In this document: in pieces, positions 6,462 to 7,595 of the stretch
How positions within the stretch are numbered: position 1 is the stretch's first letter
Layout: each line of letters starts with the position of its first letter
Origin: Firmicutes bacterium UBA6648
GTDB lineage: Bacteria > Bacillota > Clostridia > Peptostreptococcales > Anaerovoracaceae
Direction: 5' to 3'
DNA: 7,595 nt
Assembly (NCBI GenBank): GCA_002455605.1
Contig: DKLE01000207.1
Span: 1-7,595, forward strand
Translations under genes and position numbers: made by a program
The notes under the pieces: generated by a model
The model's input: the letters and a program-made list of their open reading frames with translations, nothing else
Database searches by the model: none
Told to the model about the DNA's origin: nothing

Positions 6462-6490
6462 TTGACAAGCCAGATTAGTTTTGCTATTCT
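6462..6490 (+). promoter_or_regulatory. rRNA operon promoter
   Basis: TTGACA (6462-6467), a 17-bp spacer and TATTCT (6485-6490) form a strong sigma-A promoter. The predicted start is the G near 6497, which fits the GTP-initiated rRNA promoters of Firmicutes. It drives the leader and 16S gene downstream. Confidence 0.9.
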
Positions 6491-6496
6491 AATAAA

Positions 6497-6827
6497 GCTG
6501 TCGCAAGTAATCCGAGAGGTTTATTGGCAGCAAGAACCTTGAAAACTTCATAGTGTAAGAGAATTAGTCAAGAGGACATTAAGTTGTTCTCAAAACTAAG
6601 TACAATAACACTTGAAGACCTATCGTAATTTGAAAATAATTGGGCTAGGGCTTCAATTGGTAAGACAAATTCAAAGTTTGAATGAGTCAACGTACAATTT
6701 CTTAAAAACAACAATAATTCTAGGATTTATGTTTTGCATAAAGAATAGAGAAGCGAAACGCGAAGCGTTTCAACCGAGCAAAAGCTCAAACTTGATTTGA
6801 TTCAGAGAAATCTGATTTAGATACCAT
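6497..6827 (+). ncRNA. rRNA operon leader (pre-16S 5' spacer)
   Basis: This transcribed spacer of about 330 nt is removed during 16S maturation. Two stretches resemble rrn antitermination boxA sequences: AACCTTGAAAACT near 6535-6547 and TGTTCTCAAAACT near 6585-6597. Several hairpins follow. A long stem pairs 6612-6622 with 6646-6656 (TTGAAGACCTA with TAGGGCTTCAA, one A-G mismatch). An odd palindrome ATTCAAA-G-TTTGAAT lies at 6669-6683. The others are GAAACGC-GAA-GCGTTTC (6755-6771), GAGC-AAAA-GCTC (6776-6787) and TCAGA-GAAA-TCTGA (6802-6815). No protein gene is supported here. Confidence 0.75.
6533..6547 (+). promoter_or_regulatory. boxA-like antitermination element in the rrn leader
   Basis: The segment around AGAACCTTGAAAACT resembles the boxA of Firmicute rrn leaders (TGTTCTTTGAAAACT in Bacillus, from memory), where NusB and S10 load an antitermination complex. 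A second, weaker match lies at 6585-6597. Both are pattern matches only. Confidence 0.45.

Positions 6828-7595
<768 letters not shown>

Noticed and set aside
6006..6468. Phe/Leu/Tyr-rich frames on the - strand in the intergenic gap
   Set aside because: They are low-complexity translations of AT-rich DNA overlapping the promoter and repeats, without ribosome binding sites.
6612..6800. 62-aa frame in the rrn leader
   Set aside because: It lies within the transcribed rRNA spacer and overlaps its hairpins; no ribosome binding site.

Overview
The window looks like part of the chromosome of a low-GC, anaerobic Firmicute of class Clostridia. The evidence is AT-rich intergenic DNA, strong AAGGAGG ribosome binding sites, a glycyl-radical pyruvate formate-lyase with its activase, and a 16S rRNA with a short V3 helix and Clostridia-type conserved blocks. 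From memory, the V1-V3 sequence resembles Eubacteriales Family XIII (Anaerovorax/Aminipila-like). That placement is a recollection, not a search result.

Layout from left to right. (1) The 3' part of pflB (about 669 visible codons, 5' end outside the window) runs on the + strand. A 262-nt gap with four perfect hairpins and a likely promoter region follows, then pflA (+), which ends in a textbook intrinsic terminator. (2) A separately promoted fold-type-I PLP aminotransferase (+) comes next. (3) A perfect 13-bp bidirectional terminator separates it from a convergent nhaC-type Na+/H+ antiporter gene on the - strand. (4) The nhaC control region is the most structured non-coding part of the window. 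It has an exact consensus sigma-A promoter (TTGACA-17-TATAAT), a perfect 11-bp dyad over the predicted start site, and an 11-bp tandem repeat of helically phased A7 tracts just upstream of the ribosome binding site. (5) About 330 bases of AT-rich DNA without a gene separate this from a divergent rRNA promoter (TTGACA-17-TATTCT), a hairpin-rich rrn leader of about 330 nt, and the first 768 nt or so of a 16S rRNA gene that runs off the right edge.

How the genes fit together: PflA installs the glycyl radical on PflB, which splits pyruvate with CoA into acetyl-CoA and formate during anaerobic fermentation. The aminotransferase and the antiporter have their own signals and no evident functional link to pfl. 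The rRNA operon is a neighbour only. I see no mobile element, CRISPR array, tRNA, defence system or other clearly new multigene system. The points worth following up are regulatory: the nhaC leader, the pflB-pflA gap and the structured rrn leader.
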